Below are positions 34,892 through 45,409 of a DNA stretch of 64,000 nt, in pieces; the first letter of the stretch is position 1; every line of letters starts with the position of its first letter. A program made the translations under genes and the position numbers. The notes below the pieces were generated by a model that ran no database searches, was not told the origin of the DNA, and saw nothing but the letters and a program-made list of their open reading frames with translations. Source of the DNA: Pseudomonas sp. ACN8 (GTDB lineage Bacteria; Pseudomonadota; Gammaproteobacteria; Pseudomonadales; Pseudomonadaceae); contig NZ_MRCS01000029.1 of the NCBI RefSeq assembly GCF_002303925.1, positions 24,179-88,178 of the forward strand. Direction: 5' to 3'.

Positions 34892-35362
34892 GTTCTGACT
34901 CCTGTTTGTGTGAAAAACAGGGCGTTATGAATCGAAGGGGATTTGAGGGTACGCACGCTCGCACGAATGCCGGCGGACGGCCCTTTGTTGTCAATCCCGT
35001 TCTCTCTTCATCCGGACTATGACCGTCGGCCCCGGGATCACACCGGGTCTGCTGACCTTGCCGCCAACCACCGCCGAAGCAGCGTCGTCGCCAAGCGCTC
35101 GCGGGCTATGCGCTTTGCGCGCAATTACCGCCGGTGGGGAGTTGCACCCCGCCCTGAGAACGTTTTTGCCGCCCAAATGTTTGGCGGCGCAGCGTTTTTA
35201 TCACATATTTGCGGTATGCGCATGGCCCCTTTTGGATGATTGCTATCGAGTATTTCGCTCTATTAGTGAGCATTATCCCAGCCCAAGGGTTGATTAATCG
35301 TCGCCATGCCCGCAGTAATTCCTGACTGAAAGGGATTTCCCCTGCTTACTGAGGCCAGATTC
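34892..35362. other. Divergent region of ribH and ltaE
   Basis: 470 bases without a protein gene. The FMN riboswitch fills 35002-35164. The rest should contain the two divergent promoters. Nothing else is recognised. Confidence 0.6.
35002..35164 (-). ncRNA. FMN riboswitch (RFN element)
   Basis: Read on the minus strand, the conserved pieces appear in order: TCTCAGGGCGGGGTGCAACT, CCCCACCGGCGGTAA, GCGAGCGC, GGTCAGCAGACCCGGTG, and CGACGGTCATAGTCCGGATG ending GAAGAGAG. This is the six-helix FMN aptamer. It lies about 110 bases upstream of the lumazine synthase start, so FMN should repress that gene. Whether it works by termination or by hiding the ribosome site is not clear from the linker. Confidence 0.96.
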
Positions 35363-36367
35363 ATGAGTGTTATCGATCTTCGCAGCGACACCGTCACCCA
35401 ACCTTGCGCCGGCATGCTCGAGGCAATGACCAAGGCCGCCACCGGCGATGACGTGTATGGCGAAGATCCGACGGTCAATCACCTGGAAGCCGAACTGGCC
35501 AGGCGCCTGGGCTTTGCCGCGGCACTGTTCGTGCCGACCGGCACCATGAGCAACCTGCTGGGGTTGATGGCCCATTGCGATCGCGGTGACGAGTACATCG
35601 TCGGCCAGCAGGCCCACACTTATAAGTACGAAGGTGGGGGCGCGGCGGTGCTTGGCTCGATCCAGCCGCAGCCGCTGGAAGTGCAGGCCGATGGTTCGTT
35701 GGACCTGGCGCAGGTTGCGGCGGCGATCAAGCCGGACGACTTCCATTTCGCCCGCACCCGTTTGCTGGCGCTGGAAAACACCATGCAAGGCAAGGTCCTG
35801 CCCCTGGAATACCTGGCCCGGGCCCGAAACTTTACCCGCGAAAACGGCTTGCAACTGCACCTGGACGGCGCTCGTTTGTACAACGCGGCAGTGAAACTGG
35901 GGGTGGATGCCCGGGAAATCACCCAGTATTTCGATTCCGTCTCGGTGTGCCTGTCCAAAGGTTTGGGCGCACCGGTCGGTTCGGTGCTGTGTGGCTCGGC
36001 GGAGCTGATCGGCAAGGCCCGGCGCCTGCGCAAGATGGTCGGTGGCGGCATGCGTCAGGCCGGGATCCTCGCGGCGGCGGGCCTGTATGCGCTGGATAAC
36101 AACGTTCAGCGCCTGGCCGATGACCATGCCAACGCACAGTGGCTGGCCGAAGGCCTGCGTGGAGCGGGCTTCGAGGTCGAGCCGGTGCAGACCAACATGG
36201 TTTACGTGCAGATGGGCGACCAGGCCGAGGCCATCAAGGCCTTTGCCGCCGAGCGGGGGATCAAGCTCAGTGCCGCTGCGCGTCTGCGCATGGTCACGCA
36301 CATGGACGTCAGTCGTGCGCAAATCGAGCAGGTCGTCGCGACATTCGTCGACTTTTCGCGCAAGTGA
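35363..36367 (+). CDS. ltaE: Low-specificity L-threonine aldolase
   Basis: A 334-residue PLP enzyme starting MSVIDLRSDTVTQPCAGMLE, the threonine-aldolase hallmark. The PLP lysine is in SVSVCLSKGLGAPVGSVLCG. It cleaves threonine and allo-threonine to glycine and acetaldehyde. The ATG has GAGG about nine bases upstream. It is monocistronic, before alaS. Confidence 0.95.
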   Translation: MSVIDLRSDTVTQPCAGMLEAMTKAATGDDVYGEDPTVNHLEAELARRLGFAAALFVPTGTMSNLLGLMAHCDRGDEYIVGQQAHTYKYEGGGAAVLGSIQPQPLEVQADGSLDLAQVAAAIKPDDFHFARTRLLALENTMQGKVLPLEYLARARNFTRENGLQLHLDGARLYNAAVKLGVDAREITQYFDSVSVCLSKGLGAPVGSVLCGSAELIGKARRLRKMVGGGMRQAGILAAAGLYALDNNVQRLADDHANAQWLAEGLRGAGFEVEPVQTNMVYVQMGDQAEAIKAFAAERGIKLSAAARLRMVTHMDVSRAQIEQVVATFVDFSRK

Positions 36368-36433
36368 TAGCGTTAGCACTCCAATTGAGTGTTTCTATCG
36401 TATAAACACGCTGTACCCCGCGCGCAGGGCCGA

Positions 36434-36439
36434 TATAAT
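36434..36439 (+). promoter_or_regulatory. -10 element upstream of alaS
   Basis: A perfect TATAAT lies 75 bases before the alaS ATG. No good -35 hexamer is visible at the expected spacing, so the promoter call is tentative. Confidence 0.45.
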
Positions 36440-36513
36440 GCGGCCCTTTGCCGTCGCTTCGTCTGTTGACGTTTCGAACAGGCCTTTGGCCGCAGCCTCC
36501 GTGGAAGAACCTA

Positions 36514-39135
<2,622 letters not shown>

Positions 39136-39226
39136 GGCAGTGCTTGCGGCCCGCAGTCTAGTGGCGGGCCGCAACGCTGTTTGAGTGATTATTTGGGCGC
39201 CCTTCATGGGCAGAGGCGGCTTTGAA

Positions 39227-40468
39227 ATGGCTTTGATCGTACAGAAATTTGGAGGCACCTCGGTCGGCACCGTCGAGAGAATCGAGCAGGTCGCCGACAA
39301 GGTTAAGAAATTCCGCGACGCCGGCGATGACCTGGTGGTTGTGCTGTCTGCAATGAGCGGCGAAACCAACCGTCTGATCGATCTGGCCAAGCAAATCAGT
39401 GGCGACGGTCAACCGGTTCCGCGCGAGCTGGACGTGATCGTTTCCACCGGTGAGCAGGTGACGATTGCCCTGTTGGCCATGGCGCTGATCAAGCGCGGCG
39501 TGCCGGCAGTGTCCTACACCGGCAACCAGGTGCGGATTCTGACGGATAGCGCGCACAATAAAGCGCGTATCCTGCAGATTGATGACCAGAAGATTCGCGG
39601 TGATCTGAAGGCCGGTCGTGTGGTGGTTGTCGCCGGTTTCCAGGGCGTCGACGAGCACGGCAACATCACCACCCTCGGTCGTGGCGGTTCCGACACCACC
39701 GGCGTGGCGCTGGCGGCAGCCCTGAAGGCTGACGAATGCCAGATCTACACCGACGTCGACGGCGTCTACACCACCGACCCTCGTGTGGTGTCCGTGGCTC
39801 AGCGCCTGGACAAGATCACCTTCGAAGAGATGCTGGAAATGGCCAGCCTCGGTTCCAAGGTGTTGCAGATCCGCGCGGTCGAGTTCGCCGGCAAGTACAA
39901 CGTTCCGCTGCGCGTACTGCACAGCTTCAAGGAGGGTCCGGGCACCCTCATTACTATTGATGAAGAGGAAACCATGGAACAGCCGATCATTTCCGGTATC
40001 GCTTTCAACCGCGATGAAGCCAAGCTGACCATCCGTGGCGTGCCAGACATCCCGGGCGTTGCCTTCAAGATTCTCGGCCCGATCAGTGCCGCGAACATCG
40101 AAGTCGACATGATCGTGCAGAACGTTGCGCACGATAACACCACCGACTTCACCTTCACCGTGCACCGCAATGACTACCAGGCGGCGCAGGCCGTGCTGGA
40201 AAAGACCGCTGGCGAGCTGGGTGCCCGTGAAGTCGTGGGCGACACCAAGATCGCCAAGGTGTCGATCGTCGGCGTTGGCATGCGTTCTCACGCAGGCGTG
40301 GCCAGCCGCATGTTCGAGTCCCTGGCCAAGGAAAGCATCAACATCCAGATGATCTCGACTTCGGAGATCAAAGTTTCCGTAGTGATCGAAGAGAAGTACC
40401 TGGAACTGGCTGTGCGCGCTCTGCACACGGCTTTCGAACTGGACGCACCGGCCCGCCAGGGCGAGTGA
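39227..40468 (+). CDS. lysC: Aspartate kinase
   Basis: A 413-residue aspartokinase. The N-terminal kinase domain has LIVQKFGGTSVGTVERI, and two ACT domains follow (SGIAFNRDEAKLTIRGVPDI; KVSIVGVGMRSHAGVASRMF), expected to give feedback inhibition by lysine and threonine. It phosphorylates aspartate at the start of the lysine/threonine/methionine pathway. An internal ATG at 39974 has GAGGA close upstream and would give the ACT-only beta subunit of an alpha2-beta2 enzyme. It sits between alaS and rsmA, a common Pseudomonas order. Confidence 0.96.
   Translation: MALIVQKFGGTSVGTVERIEQVADKVKKFRDAGDDLVVVLSAMSGETNRLIDLAKQISGDGQPVPRELDVIVSTGEQVTIALLAMALIKRGVPAVSYTGNQVRILTDSAHNKARILQIDDQKIRGDLKAGRVVVVAGFQGVDEHGNITTLGRGGSDTTGVALAAALKADECQIYTDVDGVYTTDPRVVSVAQRLDKITFEEMLEMASLGSKVLQIRAVEFAGKYNVPLRVLHSFKEGPGTLITIDEEETMEQPIISGIAFNRDEAKLTIRGVPDIPGVAFKILGPISAANIEVDMIVQNVAHDNTTDFTFTVHRNDYQAAQAVLEKTAGELGAREVVGDTKIAKVSIVGVGMRSHAGVASRMFESLAKESINIQMISTSEIKVSVVIEEKYLELAVRALHTAFELDAPARQGE
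39964..39976 (+). promoter_or_regulatory. Internal ribosome site and start for the aspartokinase beta chain
   Basis: AGAGGAAACC-ATG in frame with lysC (codon 250). The product would start MEQPIISGIAFNRDEAK and contain only the two ACT domains, about 164 residues. Internal starts of this kind are known in several aspartokinases. Confidence 0.6.
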
Positions 40469-40478
40469 TGCGTTTGCC

Positions 40479-40514
40479 AAAAGGCGCGGTCTGACCGCGC
40501 CTTTTGTTTTTTTG
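40479..40514 (+). terminator. Intrinsic terminator of lysC
   Basis: AAGGCGCGGT-CTG-ACCGCGCCTT stem followed by TTGTTTTTTT, 11 bases after the lysC stop. Confidence 0.9.
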
Positions 40515-40656
40515 AATGGCGTGGCCCTCGAGGCTGTTCTTTTGCTCGCGCTAGTCAATACTCAGGCATGTAGGGCTGCGACCGCTCCGGTTGTGGGTCG
40601 AGTGCCTTTTTTTTGCAGACTGTTGTCCCTGAAATGTAATGCGTGAGGAGAAAGGT

Positions 40657-40845
40657 ATGCTGATTCTGACTCGTCGGTGCGCAGAAAGCCTGATTATCGG
40701 TGATGGCGAAATCACCGTGACCGTGCTCGGCGTCAAAGGAAATCAAGTGCGCATCGGCGTTAATGCCCCCAAAGAGGTGGCTGTTCACCGGGAAGAAATT
40801 TACCTGCGTATCAAGAAAGAGAAGGACGAAGAACCAAGCCATTAA
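40657..40845 (+). CDS. rsmA: Carbon storage regulator RsmA/CsrA
   Basis: A 62-residue RNA-binding protein starting MLILTRRCAESLIIGDGEIT, with the second contact region RIGVNAPKEVAVHREEIYLR. It binds GGA motifs in mRNA leaders, repressing secondary metabolism and biofilm genes until titrated by small RNAs RsmX/Y/Z in the Gac system. GAGGAGAAAGGT precedes the ATG. It has its own transcription unit after the lysC terminator and is followed by tRNA-Ser, a conserved order in Pseudomonas. Confidence 0.96.
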   Translation: MLILTRRCAESLIIGDGEITVTVLGVKGNQVRIGVNAPKEVAVHREEIYLRIKKEKDEEPSH

Positions 40846-40864
40846 TTTTTATCGTTTTTTATGT

Positions 40865-40893
40865 TTGCAAACGGGGAAGAAGCTGGTTAATAT
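40865..40893 (+). promoter_or_regulatory. Putative promoter of tRNA-Ser
   Basis: TTGCAA, a 17-base spacer and TAATAT end 14 bases before the mature tRNA-Ser, with a GC-rich stretch after it as in stringently controlled tRNA promoters. Confidence 0.5.
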
Positions 40894-40907
40894 ACGCCCC
40901 GTGTTGC

Positions 40908-40998
40908 GGAGAGCTGGCCGAGTGGCCGAAGGCGCTCCCCTGCTAAGGGAGTACACCTCAAAAGGGTGTCGGGGGTTCGAATCCCCCGTTCTCCGCCA
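40908..40998 (+). tRNA. tRNA-Ser (GCT)
   Basis: Mature tRNA starting GGAGAGCTGGCCGAGTGG and ending with encoded CCA. The anticodon loop CTGCTAA gives anticodon GCT. A long class II variable arm is present, followed by the GGTTCGAATCC T-arm pattern. Acceptor arms GGAGAG/CTCTCC-like ends pair. Confidence 0.96.
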
Positions 40999-41063
40999 TT
41001 ATTTGCGTAGTACGTTGTAATCTGGCTTCTTCGGTAAGTTGTTGAAATTACTAGAAAAAGTGT

Positions 41064-41091
41064 TTGACATAGAGATTAGACGGCCTATAAT
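41064..41091 (+). promoter_or_regulatory. Promoter of the tRNA-Arg pair
   Basis: Consensus TTGACA and TATAAT with a 16-base spacer, followed by the GC-rich discriminator GCGCGGC. It starts transcription a few bases before the first tRNA-Arg. Both tRNA-Arg genes can be read as one unit ending at the terminator at 41341. Confidence 0.85.
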
Positions 41092-41105
41092 GCGCGGCAA
41101 CAAAT

Positions 41106-41182
41106 GCACTCGTAGCTCAGCTGGATAGAGTACTCGGCTACGAACCGAGCGGTCACAGGTTCGAATCCTGTCGAGTGCACCA
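41106..41182 (+). tRNA. tRNA-Arg (ACG), copy 1
   Basis: A 77-base tRNA (GCACTCGTAGCTCAGCTGG ... GAGTGCACCA) with anticodon loop CTACGAA, so anticodon ACG (A34 converted to inosine by TadA). CCA is encoded. Confidence 0.97.
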
Positions 41183-41254
41183 TTTAAGAGTTAGTTGCAG
41201 CAATGCAGGTAACTTGGCTTCAACCAGTTGTGGTCTGGTCTAAAAACACAAAAT

Positions 41255-41331
41255 GCACTCGTAGCTCAGCTGGATAGAGTACTCGGCTACGAACCGAGCG
41301 GTCACAGGTTCGAATCCTGTCGAGTGCACCA
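41255..41331 (+). tRNA. tRNA-Arg (ACG), copy 2
   Basis: Identical in sequence to copy 1 over all 77 bases. The 72-base spacer contains no promoter as good as that before copy 1, so they are probably co-transcribed. Confidence 0.97.
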
Positions 41332-41340
41332 TACAAACAG

Positions 41341-41367
41341 AAAGCCCGCATTTAATGCGGGCTTTTT
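41341..41367 (+). terminator. Terminator of the tRNA-Arg pair
   Basis: AAAGCCCGCAT-TTA-ATGCGGGCTTT with a following T-run, nine bases after the second tRNA. Confidence 0.92.
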
Positions 41368-41799
41368 GCCGTCTGGAATTTGGCTTTTCCTTTCGTGCAT
41401 CCCTTCCCGTCGAACTCCACGTTTGCGCTACGACCTCGCCGGGTGTCGTAGCGCTAGCTGTGATCTCTCTGCGTACTCTCCAGCGTCTTCCGTGACGTTC
41501 CTTTTCAAGGGGAGCGTCTACAATTTTCGAAGGGTGTGTGTTTTCCTTTCAGAATTCGTCGTCGCATTTTCATGGATCAGGACGATGCTCAAGATTGTTG
41601 TGCAAGCGCTTGTTTCAGCCGAGATTTTTTAACGTTTAAAACCGTCAGGCGGTGTATCATTGCGCCCGTCAGCCCCGCCGGGGCTTGTGGAATACCTCCA
41701 TGGACTTACCCAGTAGTTACTCAGTACCCCGTTTCACCAATCATGAATTGACTGATTGATCCTTCCGGCGTGCCCCGCTGCTGGGAGTGGAGTTCGCCT
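41368..41799 (+). other. mgtE leader region, no gene
   Basis: 432 bases between the tRNA terminator and mgtE. A possible -10 (TATCAT, 41655-41660) and a small hairpin (AGCCCC-GCC-GGGGCT, 41671-41685) are seen near the middle. I do not recognise an M-box or ykoK riboswitch. The long leader may still be regulatory. Confidence 0.45.
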
Positions 41800-43242
41800 A
41801 TGTCTGAAATCGAAGTAAAGAAAACGCAGGAAAGCTTGCAGGATCGCCTGGCTCAGGTGGTTGAGCTGCTGCAGCGCCAGCGAGTTGTAGAAGACCTGAC
41901 TCACCGCCAGGAAGGCCCGCATCATGACCGGGTCGAGAACCTGGTCCACCGGCAGAACCTCGTCGAGCTGCAACGCAAGCTCGATGACCTGCACTCCGCC
42001 GACGTCGCCTACATCCTTGAAGCCTTGCCGCTGGACGATCGTCTGACGCTCTGGCAACTGGTCAAGGCCGATCGCGACGGCGACATCCTTCTTGAAGTAT
42101 CCGATTCGGTCCGTGAATCGCTGATCGCCGACATGGACGATCACGAGCTCCTGGCAGCCGCCAAGGACATGGATGCCGACGAACTCGCTGACCTGGCCTC
42201 CGAGCTGCCGCGAGACGTCGTCCATGAGCTCATGGAGACCCTCGACCAGCAACAACGCGAGCGCGTGCGTTCGGCACTGTCCTACGACGAGGAGCAGGTC
42301 GGTGCGCTGATGGACTTCGAGATGGTGACCATCCGCGAGGATGTCAGCCTTGAAGTGGTCTTGCGTTATCTGCGCCGTCTCAAGGAGTTGCCGGGCCACA
42401 CTGACAAGCTGTTCGTGGTCGATTACGACGGCGTCCTCAAGGGCGTGTTGCCGATCAAGCGTTTGCTGGTCAACGACCCGGACAAACAGGTTGCCGAGGT
42501 GATGGCCAGCGATCCGGTGAGTTTCCACCCGGACGAAGACGCCTACGATGCCGCCCAGGCGTTCGAGCGTTACGACTTGATCTCCGCCCCCGTGGTCGAC
42601 AAGAACGGCAAGCTGATCGGCCGTCTGACCATCGATGAAATGGTCGACCTGATCCGTGAAGAGAGCGAAAGCGAAGTTCTCAACATGGCGGGTCTGCGTG
42701 AAGAAGAAGACATTTTTGCGTCGGTCTGGAAATCCCTGCGCAACCGTTGGGCCTGGCTGGCGATCAACCTGATTACCGCGTTCGTGGCTTCTCGGGTGAT
42801 CGGCTTGTTTGAAGGTTCGATCGAGAAACTCGTGGCGCTTGCGGCGTTGATGCCGATCGTGGCGGGAATCGGCGGTAACTCGGGCAACCAGACCATTACC
42901 ATGATTGTGCGGGCCATGGCGCTGGACCAGGTGAGCACCGGCAATACCTCGCGCCTGATGCGCAAGGAGTTGGCGGTAGCGCTGATCAACGGCGTGATCT
43001 GGGGCGGGGTGATTGGCCTGGTTGCCTACATGCTCTATCACAGTTGGTCATTGGGCGTGGTGATGACCGCCGCGATGACACTCAACCTGTTGCTGGCGGC
43101 ATTGATGGGGGTCTTGATTCCGATGACCCTGGCGAAGATGGGGCGTGATCCTGCGATGGGGGCCAGTGTGATGATTACTGCCGTGACCGACAGCGGAGGC
43201 TTTTTCATCTTCCTGGGGCTGGCGACAATCTTCCTGCTCTGA
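41800..43242 (+). CDS. mgtE: Magnesium transporter MgtE
   Basis: A 480-residue protein with the cytosolic MgtE N-domain (LPLDDRLTLWQLVKADRDGD), tandem CBS domains (VSFHPDEDAYDAAQAFERYD, LIGRLTIDEMVDLI) and a C-terminal membrane domain of about five helices with the selectivity-region sequence GGNSGNQTITMIVRAMALDQ. It is a Mg2+-gated Mg2+ channel in the inner membrane. The ATG at 41800 has GGAG about 11 bases upstream. It is monocistronic. Confidence 0.95.
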   Translation: MSEIEVKKTQESLQDRLAQVVELLQRQRVVEDLTHRQEGPHHDRVENLVHRQNLVELQRKLDDLHSADVAYILEALPLDDRLTLWQLVKADRDGDILLEVSDSVRESLIADMDDHELLAAAKDMDADELADLASELPRDVVHELMETLDQQQRERVRSALSYDEEQVGALMDFEMVTIREDVSLEVVLRYLRRLKELPGHTDKLFVVDYDGVLKGVLPIKRLLVNDPDKQVAEVMASDPVSFHPDEDAYDAAQAFERYDLISAPVVDKNGKLIGRLTIDEMVDLIREESESEVLNMAGLREEEDIFASVWKSLRNRWAWLAINLITAFVASRVIGLFEGSIEKLVALAALMPIVAGIGGNSGNQTITMIVRAMALDQVSTGNTSRLMRKELAVALINGVIWGGVIGLVAYMLYHSWSLGVVMTAAMTLNLLLAALMGVLIPMTLAKMGRDPAMGASVMITAVTDSGGFFIFLGLATIFLL

Positions 43243-43282
43243 AGTCCTGCTTGTTGAAAACCCGCTGAATGGCGTAATGCTG

Positions 43283-43383
43283 TGTAGGAGCGAGCTTGCT
43301 CGCGATGGTCGCTAAAGATAACGCGTGTTTGCTGACTAAACGCAGCGCTCGCGAATCCATCGCGAGCAAGCTCGCTCCTACAG
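43283..43383. repeat. REP doublet after mgtE
   Basis: Inverted pair TGTAGGAGCGAGCTTGCTCG ... CGAGCAAGCTCGCTCCTACA separated by about 55 bases. It is the last REP doublet in the window; none is seen from here to 64000. Confidence 0.87.
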
Positions 43384-43397
43384 TGATTAGCACTACG

Positions 43398-43417
43398 CCC
43401 GTGGCGGGTTTTTTTGT
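43398..43417 (+). terminator. Weak terminator after mgtE
   Basis: Short hairpin CCCG-TGG-CGGG followed by seven Ts. It is placed after the REP doublet on the mgtE strand. Confidence 0.55.
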
Positions 43418-43432
43418 GCCCGGATTTCAGGC

Positions 43433-43460
43433 AAAAAAAAAGCCAGCGATCAGGCTGGCT
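43433..43460 (-). terminator. Intrinsic terminator of amrZ
   Basis: On the minus strand AGCCAGC-loop-GCTGGCT hairpin followed by a run of eight Ts, about 18 bases after the amrZ stop. Confidence 0.88.
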
Positions 43461-43477
43461 TGGGCTTACTGGTTGAA

Positions 43478-43804
43478 TCAGGACGCGTCGGCGGCCATTT
43501 CAGCGTCATGGGCGATCAGCGAAACCAGGGCGTTCTGCTGTCGATGGGAGAGCTGGCGGAAGCGCTGCAGCAGCTCCCGTTCGTGTAAGGAAAGCTCGGG
43601 GCTGTCCAGACGCATGCTCAACTCTTCTCCCAGTGCGCCTTCCTGAATAAGACTCTGCTCAAGGCGCGCAATGATTTCGGAGTTCATGCTGCGATGATGA
43701 TTGCGAGCCACCTCGGCAATGCGTTCACGCATTCCGTCTGGCAGACGTACGACGAACTTGTCAGCCGTACGGCTGGAATAAATTGCCTGTTTCAATGGGC
43801 GCAT
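43478..43804 (-). CDS. amrZ: Ribbon-helix-helix regulator AmrZ (AlgZ)
   Basis: A 108-residue protein matching Pseudomonas AmrZ: a flexible N-terminus, the ribbon-helix-helix (SSRTADKFVVRLPDGMRERI; RNHHRSMNSEIIARLEQSL) and the C-terminal tetramerisation part (SPELSLHERELLQRFRQLSH). It activates or represses alginate, motility, c-di-GMP and iron genes. The start at 43804 agrees with MRPLKQ of the family, although no strong ribosome site is seen. It is monocistronic and convergent with mgtE. Confidence 0.95.
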   Translation of the reverse strand: MRPLKQAIYSSRTADKFVVRLPDGMRERIAEVARNHHRSMNSEIIARLEQSLIQEGALGEELSMRLDSPELSLHERELLQRFRQLSHRQQNALVSLIAHDAEMAADAS

Positions 43805-43914
43805 ATATTTAACCGGTTAGTTCAGGGGAGCGGTTTTCGGGATTGGCCGCAGGATGTCTGGTAAGACAAGCGCTCTGGCCAAATGTTCAACCTGAATTGA
43901 TAGAGGCGCGCATC

Positions 43915-44148
43915 ATGCCTCAAAGTAGCCAGATCCTTGGCGTCAATTCTGTGACAAATATTGAACTGGATAAAGGCGTTCTGCCAGCACCAATTATCAG
44001 AAATGCGGACTGGTTTGAAAAGTTCGACCAGGCCGTATCACTTCGTGCTTTCTCCACCCGACGAAAGGTTTCCGGCGGGCAGGAAAAAGTGAACTCGATC
44101 CCTGTTCCTTGCCTTTTACAGAATAGTGGCAAATGGCCGATTTACTAG
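43915..44148 (+). CDS. Possible small hypothetical protein (77 aa)
   Basis: An open frame from ATG 43915 (MPQSSQILGVNSVTNIELDK) to 44148, with GAGG about eight bases upstream. It has no signal peptide or recognised domain. It lies divergent from amrZ, in its upstream region, and might instead be non-coding regulatory sequence of amrZ. The frame is also open upstream to 43843. Confidence 0.35.
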   Translation: MPQSSQILGVNSVTNIELDKGVLPAPIIRNADWFEKFDQAVSLRAFSTRRKVSGGQEKVNSIPVPCLLQNSGKWPIY

Positions 44149-44218
44149 GGGAGTCGCATGGAGGGGGGGGAATTAAGGATGGATGGCAGGCCCTTGCTAT
44201 GGGGCTGACATGTCGGGA

Positions 44219-44398
44219 TCAACGCAGAACCGGATCAAACTTGATCTTGCGCCCGGCGATCAATGCGAGCACGAACAGCGCGCTGAATACGCCACAGGCG
44301 ATCAGGGGGAGGGTGACGACCATGTCCTGGGTCAATGACAGATGAAAAATGCCGCTCAACAAGGCGAGGATGAAGAAACTCGCGGCTGATCTGGACAT
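44219..44398 (-). CDS. Small inner-membrane protein, PA3371-like
   Basis: A 59-residue protein with two membrane helices (AASFFILALLSGIFHLSL; LPLIACGVFSALFVLALIAG) and a basic C-terminus RKIKFDPVLR. It resembles the small Pseudomonas family named after PA3371, of unknown function. A CAGGAG sequence lies about six bases before the ATG. The open frame upstream to 44536 is not part of the protein. Confidence 0.7.
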   Translation of the reverse strand: MSRSAASFFILALLSGIFHLSLTQDMVVTLPLIACGVFSALFVLALIAGRKIKFDPVLR

Positions 44399-44761
44399 GC
44401 TGTACTCCTGGTGAGGGTCATTCAAAATACCAATCGTTCGGCGGATGGAGCCGGCACCAGGATGTTTTCCTGGCTGACAAAGCCGTGCCGGTCGCTTGTC
44501 GTTGCCAGCAGCTTGCACGCCAGAGTCTATCGGCAATTAAATTCTTTAAAAACAATGAATTAAGTTATTTTTGGTAAATCTCGATATTGCATTTTGCAAT
44601 GATGGCTTTTTGCAGTGATGCAATTTGCACGGTAAACAAGTCCGCACCCGCTCGAGGCGTCTGCCTACACTTAAAAAGCCTACGGACGACATGACAAAAG
44701 CCAGCCCGGCCGTTAACATGCACGCCGTCCATCGCACCGCGTATCGTCGTGGTCACCGTGT
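44399..44761. other. Upstream region of tRNA-Arg(CCT), no gene
   Basis: 363 bases with no coding signal that I accept. The part 44520-44700 is AT-rich. The promoter of the tRNA should lie close to its 3' side, but no consensus pair is clear. Confidence 0.45.
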
Positions 44762-44838
44762 GTCTCAGTAGCTCAATTGGATAGAGCATCCCCCTCCTAA
44801 GGGGAAGGTTGGTGGTTCGAACCCACTCTGGGACGCCA
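44762..44838 (+). tRNA. tRNA-Arg (CCT), probable island attachment site
   Basis: A 77-base tRNA (GTCTCAGTAGCTCAATTGG ... TGGGACGCCA) with loop CTCCTAA, anticodon CCT, and encoded CCA. Everything to its right looks foreign (recombinase fragments, broken genes, no REP sequences). tRNA genes of this kind are common integration targets. I did not find the matching 3'-end repeat inside the window. Confidence 0.95.
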
Positions 44839-44924
44839 TATATTCCGCGGCTTACAGCCCGATCAGATACCAGCATTCCCCACGCTTACCAGCAGGCTAC
44901 CAGCAGAAATCCGGGCGGCACCCG

Positions 44925-45167
44925 TCACGCGAGCGAGTCACGGATGCGTAGAGCGGTGGTGGTGCTGCAATCGGCGTGGCGAGCTGTCGCCCGGATGCCC
45001 AGGCCGGCCTTCAGCAGTTCAGCGACTCGCTTGTATAGGTCGGCGTCGACCGGGCGCCCCTTGTACTTCCCTTCATCCTTGGCCTTCTTGATGCCCTGGG
45101 CCTGGCGCTTGCGGCGCTGCTCGTAGTCCATACGGTCGATGGCAACCATCATTTCCATACTGATCAC
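44925..45167 (-). pseudogene. Truncated serine recombinase (C-terminal part)
   Basis: 80 residues remain (from DYEQRRKRQAQGIKKAKDEG through GRPVDADLYKRVAELLKAGL to the helix-turn-helix ARHADCSTTTALRIRD). The catalytic N-terminal half with the active serine is missing. The remaining part is nearly the same as the C-terminus of the intact recombinase at 61325-61936, in the same orientation. The N-terminal end was replaced at about 45155, next to an inverted repeat. It is not expected to be active. Confidence 0.88.
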
Positions 45168-45178
45168 CCTGTGTTCTC

Positions 45179-45197
45179 CTGCTCAAAAATTGAGCAG
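45179..45197. repeat. Short perfect inverted repeat next to the recombinase fragment
   Basis: CTGCTCAA-AAA-TTGAGCAG. It lies 12 bases upstream of the truncated recombinase, at the border with the arsenic genes. It could be part of a resolution or crossover site, or a simple hairpin. Confidence 0.45.
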
Positions 45198-45216
45198 AAG
45201 CAGTTGAACACCTGGG

Positions 45217-45405
45217 TCAGTTTTCAGTCGGCAGAACAGCTGCCGCCTCTTCCGTCAGCAGGCGGCTGAAGGAACGCTCGCGGGTCGATCCGTAGAGCAG
45301 CAGGATGCGCGGCTTGTGGGGCGCCGAAGGCGTGCTGCCCAGCTTGTCCAGCGTAGGCAGGTCAACCAGATCGGCTTCGAGATTGGGAGTGTGGTCGTCG
45401 GTCAT
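45217..45405 (-). pseudogene. arsH fragment (N-terminus only)
   Basis: 62 residues matching the start of ArsH, the NADPH-dependent flavoprotein of arsenic operons: NLEADLVDLPTLDKLGS, then KPRILLLYGSTRERSFSRLL with the flavin-phosphate loop YGSTRERS. The remaining about 170 residues are gone; the frame stops at 45217 just before the recombinase remnant. GAGGAG before the ATG overlaps the end of the acr3 fragment, the usual ars operon order. Confidence 0.85.
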
Positions 45406-45409
45406 GGAT

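Noticed and set aside
34942..35297. Short open frames across the FMN riboswitch
   Set aside because: The sequence is explained by conserved riboswitch elements.
41228..41632. 134-codon open frame covering the second tRNA-Arg and its terminator
   Set aside because: It runs through a tRNA and a terminator and has no plausible start site.
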